DNA of 64,000 nt from Mesorhizobium sp. Its GTDB lineage: Bacteria; Pseudomonadota; Alphaproteobacteria; Rhizobiales; Rhizobiaceae. Every line of letters starts with the position of its first letter. Within the stretch, counting starts at the first letter, position 1. The stretch covers positions 227,057 to 291,056 of the forward strand of contig SUGL01000002.1 in NCBI GenBank assembly GCA_004963905.1, given 5' to 3'. Of the stretch, positions 53,963 to 62,252 are shown piece by piece. Below the pieces are notes generated by a model. That model was not told where the DNA came from and ran no database searches. It saw nothing but the letters and a program-made list of their open reading frames with translations. A program made the position numbers and the translations under genes.

Positions 53963-54034
53963 AGGGTTCGTCGTCTAGACGCGAACCCGTCAGGGTTCGT
54001 CGTCAACCCGCGAACCCACTAGGGTTCATCGTCA
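53963..54034. repeat. tandem 29-nt repeats at the 3' end of the YcgN gene
   Basis: AGGGTTCGTCGTC (or ...CATCGTC) recurs at 53963, 53992 and 54021, a period of 29, and GCGAACCC lies between copies, so each unit can fold as GGGTTCG..CGAACCC. The third copy is the coding end of the YcgN gene (its DDEP-stop codons). The gene's 3' end seems to have been duplicated twice downstream. Confidence 0.7.
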
Positions 54035-54465
54035 AGTATGTAATCGAAATAGTCGTCCGGCTCGGCCAGATCGGTTTCCTTGGCCTTCACCCGGCCGCGG
54101 ATCGAAATCCCAGCCTCGTGCACGGTCTCCGCGCTTCCCGAGACCAGCCTGTGCCACCAATAGAGGTCATGGCCCTCGGCGATCAGCCGGTAGGCGCAGG
54201 TCTTGGGCAGCCAGGTGATGGTGCGTACGTTCTGCGGCGTCAGCCCGACGCAGTCGGGCACGCGCGCCAAGCGGTTGGCATAGTCCGAGCAGAGGCATTT
54301 TTCGGCATCGAACAGCCGGCAGCCGACGCTCGTCCAATAGATTTCGCCCGTATCCTCGTCCTCGAGCTTGGACAGGCAGCATTTGCCGCAGCCGTCGCAG
54401 AGTGATTCCCACTCGGCCGGGGTCATTGCCTCAAGTGTCTTGGTTTTCCAGAACGGTGCGTTCAT
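54019..54465 (-). CDS. YcgN-family cysteine cluster protein
   Basis: 148 residues from ATG 54465; an in-frame start lies 48 nt upstream. [14 protein letters not shown], a CxxCxxCC cluster, then [22 protein letters not shown] and KTCAYR supply the further cysteines of the YkgJ/YcgN family, thought to bind zinc or an iron-sulfur cluster. Function unknown. Confidence 0.88.
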   Translation of the reverse strand: MNAPFWKTKTLEAMTPAEWESLCDGCGKCCLSKLEDEDTGEIYWTSVGCRLFDAEKCLCSDYANRLARVPDCVGLTPQNVRTITWLPKTCAYRLIAEGHDLYWWHRLVSGSAETVHEAGISIRGRVKAKETDLAEPDDYFDYILDDEP

Positions 54466-54658
54466 GCGGCTGGATTTGGCCCTCTGGGGCCTTCCGGTCA
54501 AGCGCTGTGTCACAGTGACCCGGTATCAACATTAGAAAAACACGAAATTGCCCTCAAAAGGCCTGCCGGACATCCTTGGCTGGCTGCAATGCCTGACGGA
54601 ACCAATTGCGGCTGATGAAGTTTGGGCAGGGATGGGACCCCACTAGGAGAAAACAGAT

Positions 54659-56956
54659 ATGAAACGCCAACCACGGATTCTGGCGGGTACGGCAATCGGC
54701 CTGCTTATGGCATCCGCGCCGTTGGGCGCGTATCCGCTGCAGGCCGATTTCGGCACCTCGCGGGGGGCACCGCTGATTCTGGCCCAATCGGCCTGTGCCG
54801 AGGGCCAATCGGCCGAGGAGTGTGCGCAAGGCGGCCAGCAGGGAGCGGAGCAGCCGAGGAAAAAGAAGCGCGAGCAGCAACAACAGACGGAATCCGCCCC
54901 GGCCGAACAGCCCGCCGAGTCCGAGCAGAAGCCGCGCAAGAAGCGGCAGGAGCTGCAGCAGATGCAGTCCGGCCAGTCCGATGAGGCGGCACCGGCCGAG
55001 CAGCAGCTCAGGCCGCGCAAGAAACGCGACCAGCAGCAGCAGACCGAGACGGCTCCAGCCGATCAGGGCGGTCAACCCGCGACCGACGAGCAGCAGGTCA
55101 ATCCGCGCAAGAAGAAGCGCGAGCAGCAGACCGAATCGGCGCCGGCAGAGCAGCCGGCCGAGCAGGTCGCGCCGGACCAGCAGCAGCAACTGCGCAAGAG
55201 GAAGCTCAACCAGCAGCAGCAGAGCGAGACGGCCCCGACGACCGAGCAGGCCGCCCCCGACCAGCAGCAGCAACTGCGCAAGAGGAAGCTCAACCAGCAG
55301 CAGCAAGGCGAGACGGCCCCGACCGAGGAGGTCACCCCCGACCAGCAGCAGCAACTGCGCAAGAGGAAGCTCAATCAGCAGCAGGAAGCCGCGCCTGCGG
55401 AACAGCCGTCAGAACAACAGCCGGCAAATGACAACCAGCCTGGAAAGAAACGGAAGCTGGGCCAACAACCTGCCGAGCAAGGCCAGACCCCGGCCGAACA
55501 GGCCCCCGCGGGTCAGGGCACTCGCAAGCTCAAGCCCTTGCCGGTTCCGGGAACCGAGCAGGCACCGGCCGGGACCGAGCAGGCGCCGGCCCAAGGCGAA
55601 CAGCCTTCGAACCAGAACAAGAGACAGGCTAAGAAACCGCTGACCGAGCAGCCTGCAACGGGCCAGCAGCAGCCTGCCACGGGCGAAGAGCCGGCGGCTG
55701 GCGGCCAGCAGCCCACCACGGGCGAACAGCCGGCCAACAACAATCAGCCCGCCACTGGCGGCAATGCCGCGCAGGGCGAAGCCCCCGCCAATCCGAACGA
55801 GGCCCCCATCCTGGATAGCCAGAAGGATGTCTTGCGCAGGCACAAGGGCCGCCAGCCGGCTGGTCAGAACGAGAATGGCCAAGTCGAGCAAGGTGGCAAC
55901 CAGGCCGAACAGCAAGGTGGCCAGCAGGCCGAGAAGCAGGCTCCCGTCAATCAGGGTCCGCCGCCCACCGACGACAGGACGGCGCAGCAGGCGATCCAGC
56001 CTGAGAAGATCGTTCCTGCCACCGAGGAAAAAGGCAAGCGCGTCGACCTCACGCCCCAGGAGATTGTCCGTGAACGCCGCCGGCCGCAGGGTGCCGACGT
56101 GGTGAAGCAGTTCGGCGACCGCGTGATCCTCCAGTTCAACAACCAGACTTTCGTGGAAAGCAACGAGGCTCCTCGCATCACGCGCGGCGCCAAGGATGTC
56201 TACTACGAGGATCTTTCGGGCGGCCGCACCCGCGAAATCGTCGAGCGCGAGAACGGCATCCAGATCGTCACCATCCGCAACCGCAATGGCGACGTCATCC
56301 GGCGATCGCGCATCACGCCGGACGGCCACGAATATGTGCTGAGTTATGTCGACGAGCGGTACTATAACGATGTCGACGAATGGCGCGATCCCGGCGACGA
56401 TCTGCCGCCGATGCGGCTCGACATCCCGCGCCGGGACTACATCCTGGATTCGGAGGAAGTCGAGGATCCGGACGAGTATTACACCTTCCTCGAACAGCCG
56501 CCGGTGGAGAGGGTGCAGCGCCTCTACTCGATCGACGAGGTCAAGCGCTCGGCCCGCGTGCGCGACATCGCCCGTCGCATCGATCTCGACACGCTGAACT
56601 TCGACTTCGGCTCGGCGACGATTTCCGATACCGAAGTGCAGAAGCTCGAAGGCGTGGCCACCGCCATGGAAAAGCTTCTGAAGAAGAACCCGGCGGAAAC
56701 CTTCCTGATCGAAGGCCATACCGACGCCGTTGGCACGCCCGACGCGAACCTCGCGCTGTCGGACCGACGCGCCGAGGCGGTCGCCGAAGCCCTCACCAAC
56801 TCGTTCGGTATCCCCGCGGAGAACCTCACGACGCAGGGCTATGGCGAGGAGTATCTCAAGGTCAACACGCCTGGCCCGAACCGGGAGAACCGCCGCGTCG
56901 CCATCCGCCGCATCACCTCGCTCGTGGCGCCGGTGGCGAGCAACAACGAGCAATGA
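54659..56956 (+). CDS. OmpA-family protein with long Gln/Pro-rich repeat region
   Basis: 765 residues. A signal peptide-like start is followed by ~400 residues of low complexity rich in Gln, Ala, Pro, Glu and Lys, including three near-identical units DQQQQLRKRKLNQQQ (nt ~55175-55385) and many EQPA blocks. Residues ~450-620 are a charged domain (EIVRERRRPQGADVVKQFGD, RNRNGDVIRRSRITPDGHEY). The C-terminal ~120 residues are OmpA-like: NFDFGSATISDTEVQKLEGV, IEGHTDAVGT, LSDRRAEAVAEAL, binding peptidoglycan. The protein likely links envelope layers across the periplasm. Confidence 0.9.
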   Translation: MKRQPRILAGTAIGLLMASAPLGAYPLQADFGTSRGAPLILAQSACAEGQSAEECAQGGQQGAEQPRKKKREQQQQTESAPAEQPAESEQKPRKKRQELQQMQSGQSDEAAPAEQQLRPRKKRDQQQQTETAPADQGGQPATDEQQVNPRKKKREQQTESAPAEQPAEQVAPDQQQQLRKRKLNQQQQSETAPTTEQAAPDQQQQLRKRKLNQQQQGETAPTEEVTPDQQQQLRKRKLNQQQEAAPAEQPSEQQPANDNQPGKKRKLGQQPAEQGQTPAEQAPAGQGTRKLKPLPVPGTEQAPAGTEQAPAQGEQPSNQNKRQAKKPLTEQPATGQQQPATGEEPAAGGQQPTTGEQPANNNQPATGGNAAQGEAPANPNEAPILDSQKDVLRRHKGRQPAGQNENGQVEQGGNQAEQQGGQQAEKQAPVNQGPPPTDDRTAQQAIQPEKIVPATEEKGKRVDLTPQEIVRERRRPQGADVVKQFGDRVILQFNNQTFVESNEAPRITRGAKDVYYEDLSGGRTREIVERENGIQIVTIRNRNGDVIRRSRITPDGHEYVLSYVDERYYNDVDEWRDPGDDLPPMRLDIPRRDYILDSEEVEDPDEYYTFLEQPPVERVQRLYSIDEVKRSARVRDIARRIDLDTLNFDFGSATISDTEVQKLEGVATAMEKLLKKNPAETFLIEGHTDAVGTPDANLALSDRRAEAVAEALTNSFGIPAENLTTQGYGEEYLKVNTPGPNRENRRVAIRRITSLVAPVASNNEQ

Positions 56957-56995
56957 TTTCAAGATCCTGACCCGATTTTCGGAATCAGTACGACA

Positions 56996-57031
56996 AGAAG
57001 GGGCCCGCCCGGATCCGGACAGGCCCCTTCT
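56996..57031 (+). terminator. hairpin after the OmpA-like gene
   Basis: Ten-bp perfect arms AGAAGGGGCC / GGCCCCTTCT with a 16-nt loop containing GGATCC, 40 nt after the stop. No T run follows, so termination is only likely. Confidence 0.5.
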
Positions 57032-57152
57032 CTCGCAAATTCAAGAAGAATTGTCCCGCTTGTGCCGCCGCGCTCATTGAATCGCCGCATTCCGGCACCC
57101 AGATTCTAGTCAGGGCGTTCCCTGCCCCGTCCCGACTCCAGCGGGACACATG

Positions 57153-57187
57153 AGCCCCGCCGGCCCCCTCTCCGGCGGGGCTTTTTT
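57153..57187 (+). terminator. intrinsic terminator upstream of the UPF0114 gene
   Basis: Eleven-bp stem AGCCCCGCCGG / CCGGCGGGGCT with an 8-nt loop and six T. It lies in the 299-bp gap between the OmpA-like and UPF0114 genes, so it ends transcription from the former or from a short transcript between them. No gene is seen in that gap. Confidence 0.85.
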
Positions 57188-57255
57188 CTTGAAAAGAAAG
57201 CACACCTGCCCGAAATACGATCGAACCCCGAAGCGAAACGACCCCGGAACATCTC

Positions 57256-57774
57256 ATGAAGCGTCTCGAACTCGCGATCGAATCCGTCATCCTTGCCTCA
57301 CGTTGGCTGCTGGTCGCCTTCTATCTGGGGCTCGGCTTGGCGCTGGCGACTTACGCGCTCTCCTTCGGCAAGAAGCTCTACGAGTTCGTCATGAGCGCCT
57401 TCACGCTCGGCGACACCGACACGATCCTGAAGATGCTCGGCCTGATCGACGCGGCTCTCGTCGCCTCGCTCGTGGTGATGGTCATCATTTCGGGTTACGA
57501 GAATTTCGTCAGCCGCTTCGACGAACAGGATGGCGAGGTGCACTGGCTGGGCACGATCGACGTCGGATCGCTGAAGGTGAAGGTCGCCTCGACCATCGTC
57601 GCGATCTCCTCCATCCACCTTTTGCAGGTGTTCCTCAACCACGCTTCCTACACGACGGAGCAACTGATGTGGCTGACCGTCATGCATCTGGCCTTCGTGC
57701 TTTCGGCGTTGATGCTTGCCTATATCGACCGGGTGATGGCGCTGGCGAAAGGCAAGAAGGCCGCAGCGGAGTGA
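57256..57774 (+). CDS. UPF0114 (YqhA-type) membrane protein
   Basis: 172 residues with four hydrophobic helices. ESVILASRWLLVAFYLGL, DAALVASLVVMVIISGYENFVS and KVKVASTIVAISSIHLLQVF are diagnostic of the UPF0114 family. Inner-membrane protein of unknown function. Confidence 0.9.
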   Translation: MKRLELAIESVILASRWLLVAFYLGLGLALATYALSFGKKLYEFVMSAFTLGDTDTILKMLGLIDAALVASLVVMVIISGYENFVSRFDEQDGEVHWLGTIDVGSLKVKVASTIVAISSIHLLQVFLNHASYTTEQLMWLTVMHLAFVLSALMLAYIDRVMALAKGKKAAAE

Positions 57775-57789
57775 GGCGCCTGCGGGTCC

Positions 57790-58656
57790 TCAGTAGATCC
57801 TTTTGACCTTCGTCTGCGAGTTGGCGAACACTTCGTCAGGCACGAAGAAATCGCCTGCGAGCTGATCCGCCGCGCCCGGCGCATAGACCGAAAAGTCCGT
57901 GACGCCTTCCGCACGCAGCACCTCCTCGTCGATGTAGAAATTGCCGGTCGCCTCGCGCGACGGGCGCAGGAAGATCGCATGCGCCGCATCGGCCATGATG
58001 TCGGGCGAGCGGCTCATCGCCGCGACCGTAGCGCCGCCCAGCAGATTGCGCACGGCGGCCGTGTCGATGGTGGAGATCGGCCACAGCGAGTTGACGGCGA
58101 TGCCGGCTCCGGCGAACTCGGCGCTCATGCCGAGCGTGCACATCGACATGCCGAACTTGGCCATGGTGTAGGCGACATGGTTCTTGAACCACTTGGCTTT
58201 CATGTCGAGCGGCGGCGCCAGATTCAGGATGTGAGGATTCTTGGCCAACTTCAGGTGCGGAATGCACGTTTTGGAGACCAGGAACGTGCCGCGCGTGTTG
58301 ATCTGGTGCATCAGATCGTAGCGCTTCATGTCGGTCTTCAGCGTGCCGGTAAGCTGGATGGCGCTGGCGTTGTTTACGCAGATGTCGACGCCGCCGAACC
58401 GTTCCACGGTCTTTGCCACCGCATCGGCGACCTGAGTTTCGTCGCGGATGTCGCAGAGCACCGGCAGCGCCTTGCCGCCGGCCTGCTCGATCTCCTCGGC
58501 CGCGGTGTAGATCGTGCCCGGCAGCTTGGGATGCGGCTCGGCGGTCTTGGCGGCGATCGTCACATTGGCGCCGTCGCGCGCCGCGCGCAGCGCGATCGCC
58601 AGCCCAATGCCGCGCGATCCGCCCGAGATGAACAGCGTCTTTCCCTTGAGCGACAT
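57790..58656 (-). CDS. short-chain dehydrogenase, HSDL2-like
   Basis: 288 residues from ATG 58656 behind GGGAGGCGAGAG. NAD(P) motif SGGSRGIG, NNASAIQLTGTLKTDMKRYD, ILNLAPPLDMKAKWFKNHVA and YTMAKFGMS (catalytic Tyr/Lys). The NLAPPL stretch replaces the usual catalytic Ser segment, as in the hydroxysteroid-dehydrogenase-like 2 group. Substrate unknown, possibly fatty acyl. No SCP2 domain is attached. Confidence 0.87.
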   Translation of the reverse strand: MSLKGKTLFISGGSRGIGLAIALRAARDGANVTIAAKTAEPHPKLPGTIYTAAEEIEQAGGKALPVLCDIRDETQVADAVAKTVERFGGVDICVNNASAIQLTGTLKTDMKRYDLMHQINTRGTFLVSKTCIPHLKLAKNPHILNLAPPLDMKAKWFKNHVAYTMAKFGMSMCTLGMSAEFAGAGIAVNSLWPISTIDTAAVRNLLGGATVAAMSRSPDIMADAAHAIFLRPSREATGNFYIDEEVLRAEGVTDFSVYAPGAADQLAGDFFVPDEVFANSQTKVKRIY

Positions 58657-58813
58657 CTCTCGCCTCCCTGTCTTCCTCGGGCGATCCTTGCCTGCGCCAA
58701 CCCGTGGACACAAGGGGGCGTGCATACAGCCCGAGGTGACGCAGCGGAGCCTCGCCATCTTGCGGCTTGGCACCGAAGGAGTATATATCCTATACAGAAA
58801 GGTAGAATATAGA

Positions 58814-59080
58814 ATGGCGCTCTCGATCAAGAATAGGGACGTCGAGCGATTGGCGCGGGAGCTTGCCCGCCGCCGCCACGTATCGGTGACGGAAGCGATC
58901 CGTCAGAGCCTTGAGCGTGAGGTGGCGCGCGAGCGGCTGGTGCCTCGCGACGAGAGCAGCGACCTTTTCCAACGGCTGATGACAATTTCGGACAGCGCCG
59001 CGCAGGTCCCGAAACGGGAAAATGCGATGACCGAGGATGAGATCCTTGGCTATGACGAACATGGGGCTCCGACGCGGTGA
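58814..59080 (+). CDS. vapB: VapB-type antitoxin (PSK/Rv0623-like)
   Basis: 88 residues from ATG 58814. LSIKNRDVERLARELARRRH, VSVTEAIRQSLEREVARERL is the ribbon-helix-helix-like DNA-binding half of this antitoxin family. The C-terminal part would wrap the toxin. It overlaps the toxin gene by 4 nt. It would repress its own promoter, which has the AT-rich TATATCCTATACA stretch just upstream. Confidence 0.88.
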   Translation: MALSIKNRDVERLARELARRRHVSVTEAIRQSLEREVARERLVPRDESSDLFQRLMTISDSAAQVPKRENAMTEDEILGYDEHGAPTR

Positions 59081-59466
59081 TCATCGACTCGTCGGCCCTG
59101 GTCGCGATCCTCCGCGCCGAGCCGGGCCACGACCGTTTCGTGCAGGCGATCGCGGATGCCGCAAGACGCTTGATTGCTGCGCCAACCCTCCTCGAAACCA
59201 GCATGGTGCTCGCCGGTGGATGGCAGGACGAGATCCTGGACCGGCTCGACGCCTTCCTGCGGACGGCTTCGATCGAGACCGTCGCCTTCACCGCCGACCA
59301 TGCCGCGGTCGCGCGCCAGGCCTTCCTGCGCTACGGCAAGGGCCGGCATCCCGCGGCGTTGAACTTCGGCGACTGCATCGCCTATGCGACGGCGCGGCTC
59401 GAAGCGATGCCGCTGCTCTTCAAGAGTGATGATTTCCGGCTGACCGACATCGAACCGGCAATCTGA
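59077..59466 (+). CDS. vapC: VapC-type PIN-domain ribonuclease toxin
   Basis: 129 residues from GTG 59077. The PIN-domain acidic residues are in place: Asp of MIIDSSALVAIL, Glu of LLETSMVL, Asp of NFGDCIAYA and Asp of KSDDF. It would cut specific RNAs, with the upstream antitoxin as partner. Intact pair. Confidence 0.9.
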   Translation: MIIDSSALVAILRAEPGHDRFVQAIADAARRLIAAPTLLETSMVLAGGWQDEILDRLDAFLRTASIETVAFTADHAAVARQAFLRYGKGRHPAALNFGDCIAYATARLEAMPLLFKSDDFRLTDIEPAI

Positions 59467-59470
59467 CCCG

Positions 59471-60112
59471 TCAGACCAGAACCAGGCCTTGCCGCATGGC
59501 AATGGCGATCGCGTCGGTACGGTTGGCGGCGCCGAGCTTGATCAGGATCGCAGCGACATGGAATTTCGCCGTATGGACGGAAATGTTGAGCCGTCGCGCT
59601 ATCACCTTGTTGGGCGCACCTTCCGCCAGCAGCGCCAGCACTTCGGCTTCGCGCGGCGACAACGCGGCGCGAGGTTGATTGTCGTCAGGCGTCTCGTCCT
59701 CGGACGGCTCTCCGTGGAAATCGCCATGTGCCTCTGACTGCCCTGCCCTGCTGACGCGGTAGCCGAACGCCGCCAGCCGCAAAGCAGCGGCAATCAGCAG
59801 CCCGTCGGCGGAGGCAGGCAGCATCGCAAGCACGTTGCCTGCCGGCCGTTCGTGGTCGGCGCGCCGCGACAGCAGCACGCACGGCGTTGCCGGGCTCACG
59901 GCCCGGCTTTCCAAAGCAGCTTCATCGACCAGAGCGACATCCGCCGTTTGACCCATGCCGCTTCCGGCGAGTGCCGGCAGCAGATCGTCGCTTGCCGCAA
60001 GCGTGTCGGCCAGCTGCTCGGCGCGCGCCGCGTCGCCGAGTGCGATCAGCACCGTCAGCCGGTGGGTTGCCGGCTCCGGTCGGGCGATCGTTTGTGCCGC
60101 GCTGCCTGGCAT
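59471..60112 (-). CDS. LuxR-type HTH regulator with receiver-like N-terminus
   Basis: 213 residues. The C-terminal LuxR HTH is LSPREAEVLALLAEGAPNKVIARRL, NISVHTAKFHVAAILIKLGA. The N-terminal ~120 residues look like a receiver fold (LTVLIALGDAARAEQLADTL, ADVALVDEAAL) but lack a clear acidic pocket, so phosphorylation control is doubtful. The start is 8 nt after the stop of the pseudoprotease gene: same transcript. Confidence 0.83.
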   Translation of the reverse strand: MPGSAAQTIARPEPATHRLTVLIALGDAARAEQLADTLAASDDLLPALAGSGMGQTADVALVDEAALESRAVSPATPCVLLSRRADHERPAGNVLAMLPASADGLLIAAALRLAAFGYRVSRAGQSEAHGDFHGEPSEDETPDDNQPRAALSPREAEVLALLAEGAPNKVIARRLNISVHTAKFHVAAILIKLGAANRTDAIAIAMRQGLVLV

Positions 60113-60120
60113 CGGCCCTC

Positions 60121-60996
60121 TCAGCTTAAAGGTTTCTCGCCGATGGTGATCGAGACGTCGCGCTCGGCGCCGCCGCTCAGGACACCGAGCGTCACGACCG
60201 CGCCGGCGCTGTCCGGCCCGAGCTTGCGGATCAGCTCGCGCGGCCCATGCACCGCTTCGCCGTTCCAGGCGACGATGATGTCGCCGACATGCAGGCCGGC
60301 AGCTTTTGCCGGGCCGCTGTCGTCGAGGCTCATCACCATGGCGCCCTGCGTGTCGCCATTGCGGATCGGGTGCAGCCCGGCGCCGAGATAACCGCGCGCG
60401 ACATGGCCCTTCTCGCGCAGCGTCGCCACCGCCCGCTCGATCGTCTCGTAAGGCATGACCAACGCCCGCCGGCGTGGCCCGAACAGCAGCATGCCGACTA
60501 GGCCGGCCTTGGCATCGAGCACCGGACCGCCCTCGAAGCGGCCGCCGGTGTTGATGGCGAGGTTGATACGCCGGTCGATCGTGCCGCCGCGCATCGAGCG
60601 CCAGGCGGGCCCGACCTCGCCGACCGTGCCGAACACGGCTAACTCGGCCCCTTCGCTATTGCCGACGGCGATTGCCACATTGCCGGGGCGCACGGCGGCG
60701 GCCTGAGGCAGTTGCGGCAGATCGGCAGCGGCCGACGCCGGCTTCAGCAGGGCAACGCCCGTCGAAGGATCGCGGCCGACAAGCTCGGCCTTCACGGTCT
60801 CGCCCGAGGCCAGCGTCAGCTCGATCTCCTCGCCGGCTTCGACCGCTTCCTCTGCCGTGACGAAGAAGCCGTCGCGCCAGTGGAAGGCGCTCGCGGTGCG
60901 GTGGTGATGCGTGGCAAAGCTCGCCAAAGCTGGCGCGGCGGTCGCCGCGACATCGGCAATGGCGTCGGAAAAGGCGCTGAGGTTGAAGCTGTTCAT
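60121..60996 (-). CDS. HtrA-like pseudoprotease with PDZ domain
   Basis: 291 residues from ATG 60996; the ATG at 61005 touches AGGAG directly and is less likely. It has the DegP-type trypsin fold plus a C-terminal PDZ domain (YLGAGLHPI, DSGPAKAAGLHVGDIIVAWN). All three catalytic positions are lost: FFVTAEEAV for the His motif, DPSTGVALLK for the Asp motif, NTGGRFEGGPVL for NPGNSGGPL. No signal peptide. It is divergent from an intact HtrA-like gene, suggesting a regulatory partner. Confidence 0.85.
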   Translation of the reverse strand: MNSFNLSAFSDAIADVAATAAPALASFATHHHRTASAFHWRDGFFVTAEEAVEAGEEIELTLASGETVKAELVGRDPSTGVALLKPASAAADLPQLPQAAAVRPGNVAIAVGNSEGAELAVFGTVGEVGPAWRSMRGGTIDRRINLAINTGGRFEGGPVLDAKAGLVGMLLFGPRRRALVMPYETIERAVATLREKGHVARGYLGAGLHPIRNGDTQGAMVMSLDDSGPAKAAGLHVGDIIVAWNGEAVHGPRELIRKLGPDSAGAVVTLGVLSGGAERDVSITIGEKPLS

Positions 60997-61165
60997 TTCA
61001 ATCATCTCCTGGGTTCAGTGACCCAGATATCGCGCCATGGCGCCGCCTCGGGTACTCGCCTGACGGCTAGTCGGCTGCCCGACTGGCCATATGGTCAGGT
61101 CGCGGCAAGTGCGGCCGCTCCGCACATATAGGCATCCGTTGCACAGATCACACGGGAGCCCTCCC

Positions 61166-62110
61166 ATGGCCTTCGCCGCCGAAAAACTCCAATCCGATGA
61201 CGCCTTGCTCGACGCCTATTCGGCGTCAGTTGCCGACGCGGTCGACCGCATCGGCCCGGCTGTCTGCCGCATCGAGCGCATCGGCGCCGGCGGCCATGGC
61301 TCGGGCTTCGTGATCGCGCAGGACGGGCTGGTCGTCACCAATTTCCATGTCGTCGGAGACGCGCGCGCCGTGCGCGTGACGATGCCGGATGGCGCCGCGC
61401 GCGAGGGCCACGTGCTTGGCCGCGATCCCGACACCGACATTGCGCTGGTGCGCGCCGACGGCAGCTTCGCCGACGTCGCGCCGCTCGGCGATTCCAAACG
61501 CCTCAGACGCGGCCAGATCGCGATCGCGATCGGCAATCCGCTCGGCTTCGAATGGACCGTCACCGCCGGGGTCGTTTCCGCGCTCGGCCGTTCGATGCGC
61601 GCCTCGACGGGCCGGCTGATCGACGATGTCATCCAGACGGATGCAGCGCTCAACCCCGGCAATTCCGGCGGGCCGCTGGTGTCGTCGGCCGGCGAGGTGA
61701 TCGGTGTCAACACCGCCATGATCCACGGCGCGCAAGGCATCGCCTTTGCCGTCGCCTCCAACACCGCCAATTTCGTCATCTCCGAGATCATCCGCTTCGG
61801 CCGCGTGCGCCGCGCCTTCATCGGCGTCTCTGCCGACACCACCAACCTGCCGCGCCGTGCGGCGCTGCTGTCGCAGGTGACCACGAACACGGCGGTGCGC
61901 CTGCGCAGCGTCGAGAAGAACGGTCCCGCCGCGAAGGCCGGCCTGAAGGAGGGCGACATCATCGCGGCAATAGACGGCCGGCCGGTCACCGGCGTCGACG
62001 ATCTCGTGCGCATGCTCGATGCCGAACGCATCGGCCGCGAGACGCTCTGCACCGTCGTTCGCCGCTCCGGCGTCAGCCAGGTGGCGGTGACCCCCGTGGC
62101 GCGGAGCTAA
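61166..62110 (+). CDS. HtrA/DegP-like S1C serine protease, apparently cytoplasmic
   Basis: 314 residues from ATG 61166 behind GGGAG. Intact triad: His in VVTNFHVVGD, Asp in DPDTDIALVRA, Ser in NPGNSGGPLV; one PDZ domain (KNGPAAKAGLKEGDIIAAID) at the C-terminus. The N-terminus MAFAAEKLQSDDALLDAYSA has no signal peptide or anchor, unlike periplasmic HtrA. It is divergent from the pseudoprotease/LuxR operon with a 169-bp gap. Confidence 0.9.
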   Translation: MAFAAEKLQSDDALLDAYSASVADAVDRIGPAVCRIERIGAGGHGSGFVIAQDGLVVTNFHVVGDARAVRVTMPDGAAREGHVLGRDPDTDIALVRADGSFADVAPLGDSKRLRRGQIAIAIGNPLGFEWTVTAGVVSALGRSMRASTGRLIDDVIQTDAALNPGNSGGPLVSSAGEVIGVNTAMIHGAQGIAFAVASNTANFVISEIIRFGRVRRAFIGVSADTTNLPRRAALLSQVTTNTAVRLRSVEKNGPAAKAGLKEGDIIAAIDGRPVTGVDDLVRMLDAERIGRETLCTVVRRSGVSQVAVTPVARS

Positions 62111-62186
62111 GGCAATTCCAGGAAATGTGTGAAGCGGTTGGGCTCGGCGACTTTGCCGTAGCCTTCCGTCCGGAATTGCGTGAAAG
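62111..62186 (+). repeat. second copy of the ~76-nt dispersed AATT-type repeat
   Basis: Directly after the protease stop; aligns without gaps to 16355-16430. It continues into the perfect hairpin at 62195-62235, which probably belongs to the full-length form of this repeat. Confidence 0.65.
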
Positions 62187-62194
62187 CAAAGCGA

Positions 62195-62235
62195 TAGAGT
62201 GGTTCGCCGTTTCCGCGAAACGGCGAACCACTCTA
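62195..62235. terminator. 18-bp perfect hairpin between convergent genes
   Basis: Arms TAGAGTGGTTCGCCGTTT (62195-62212) and its exact complement (62218-62235) with loop CCGCG. No T run. It lies between the protease and LysR stops, so it may end both transcripts; it is also likely the end piece of the dispersed repeat. Confidence 0.6.
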
Positions 62236-62252
62236 GCTCGCAGCGATGACGT

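Noticed and set aside
53963..54034. Three 29-nt units as a CRISPR array
   Set aside because: The units are contiguous, with no spacers, and the last is the coding end of the YcgN gene.
55175..55385. Regular repeats as a possible CRISPR array
   Set aside because: The units are in-frame coding repeats of a Gln-rich protein without unique spacers.
58814..59466. VapBC pair as a novel system
   Set aside because: Both proteins match well-known antitoxin and PIN toxin families with usual overlap; ordinary chromosomal toxin-antitoxin pair.
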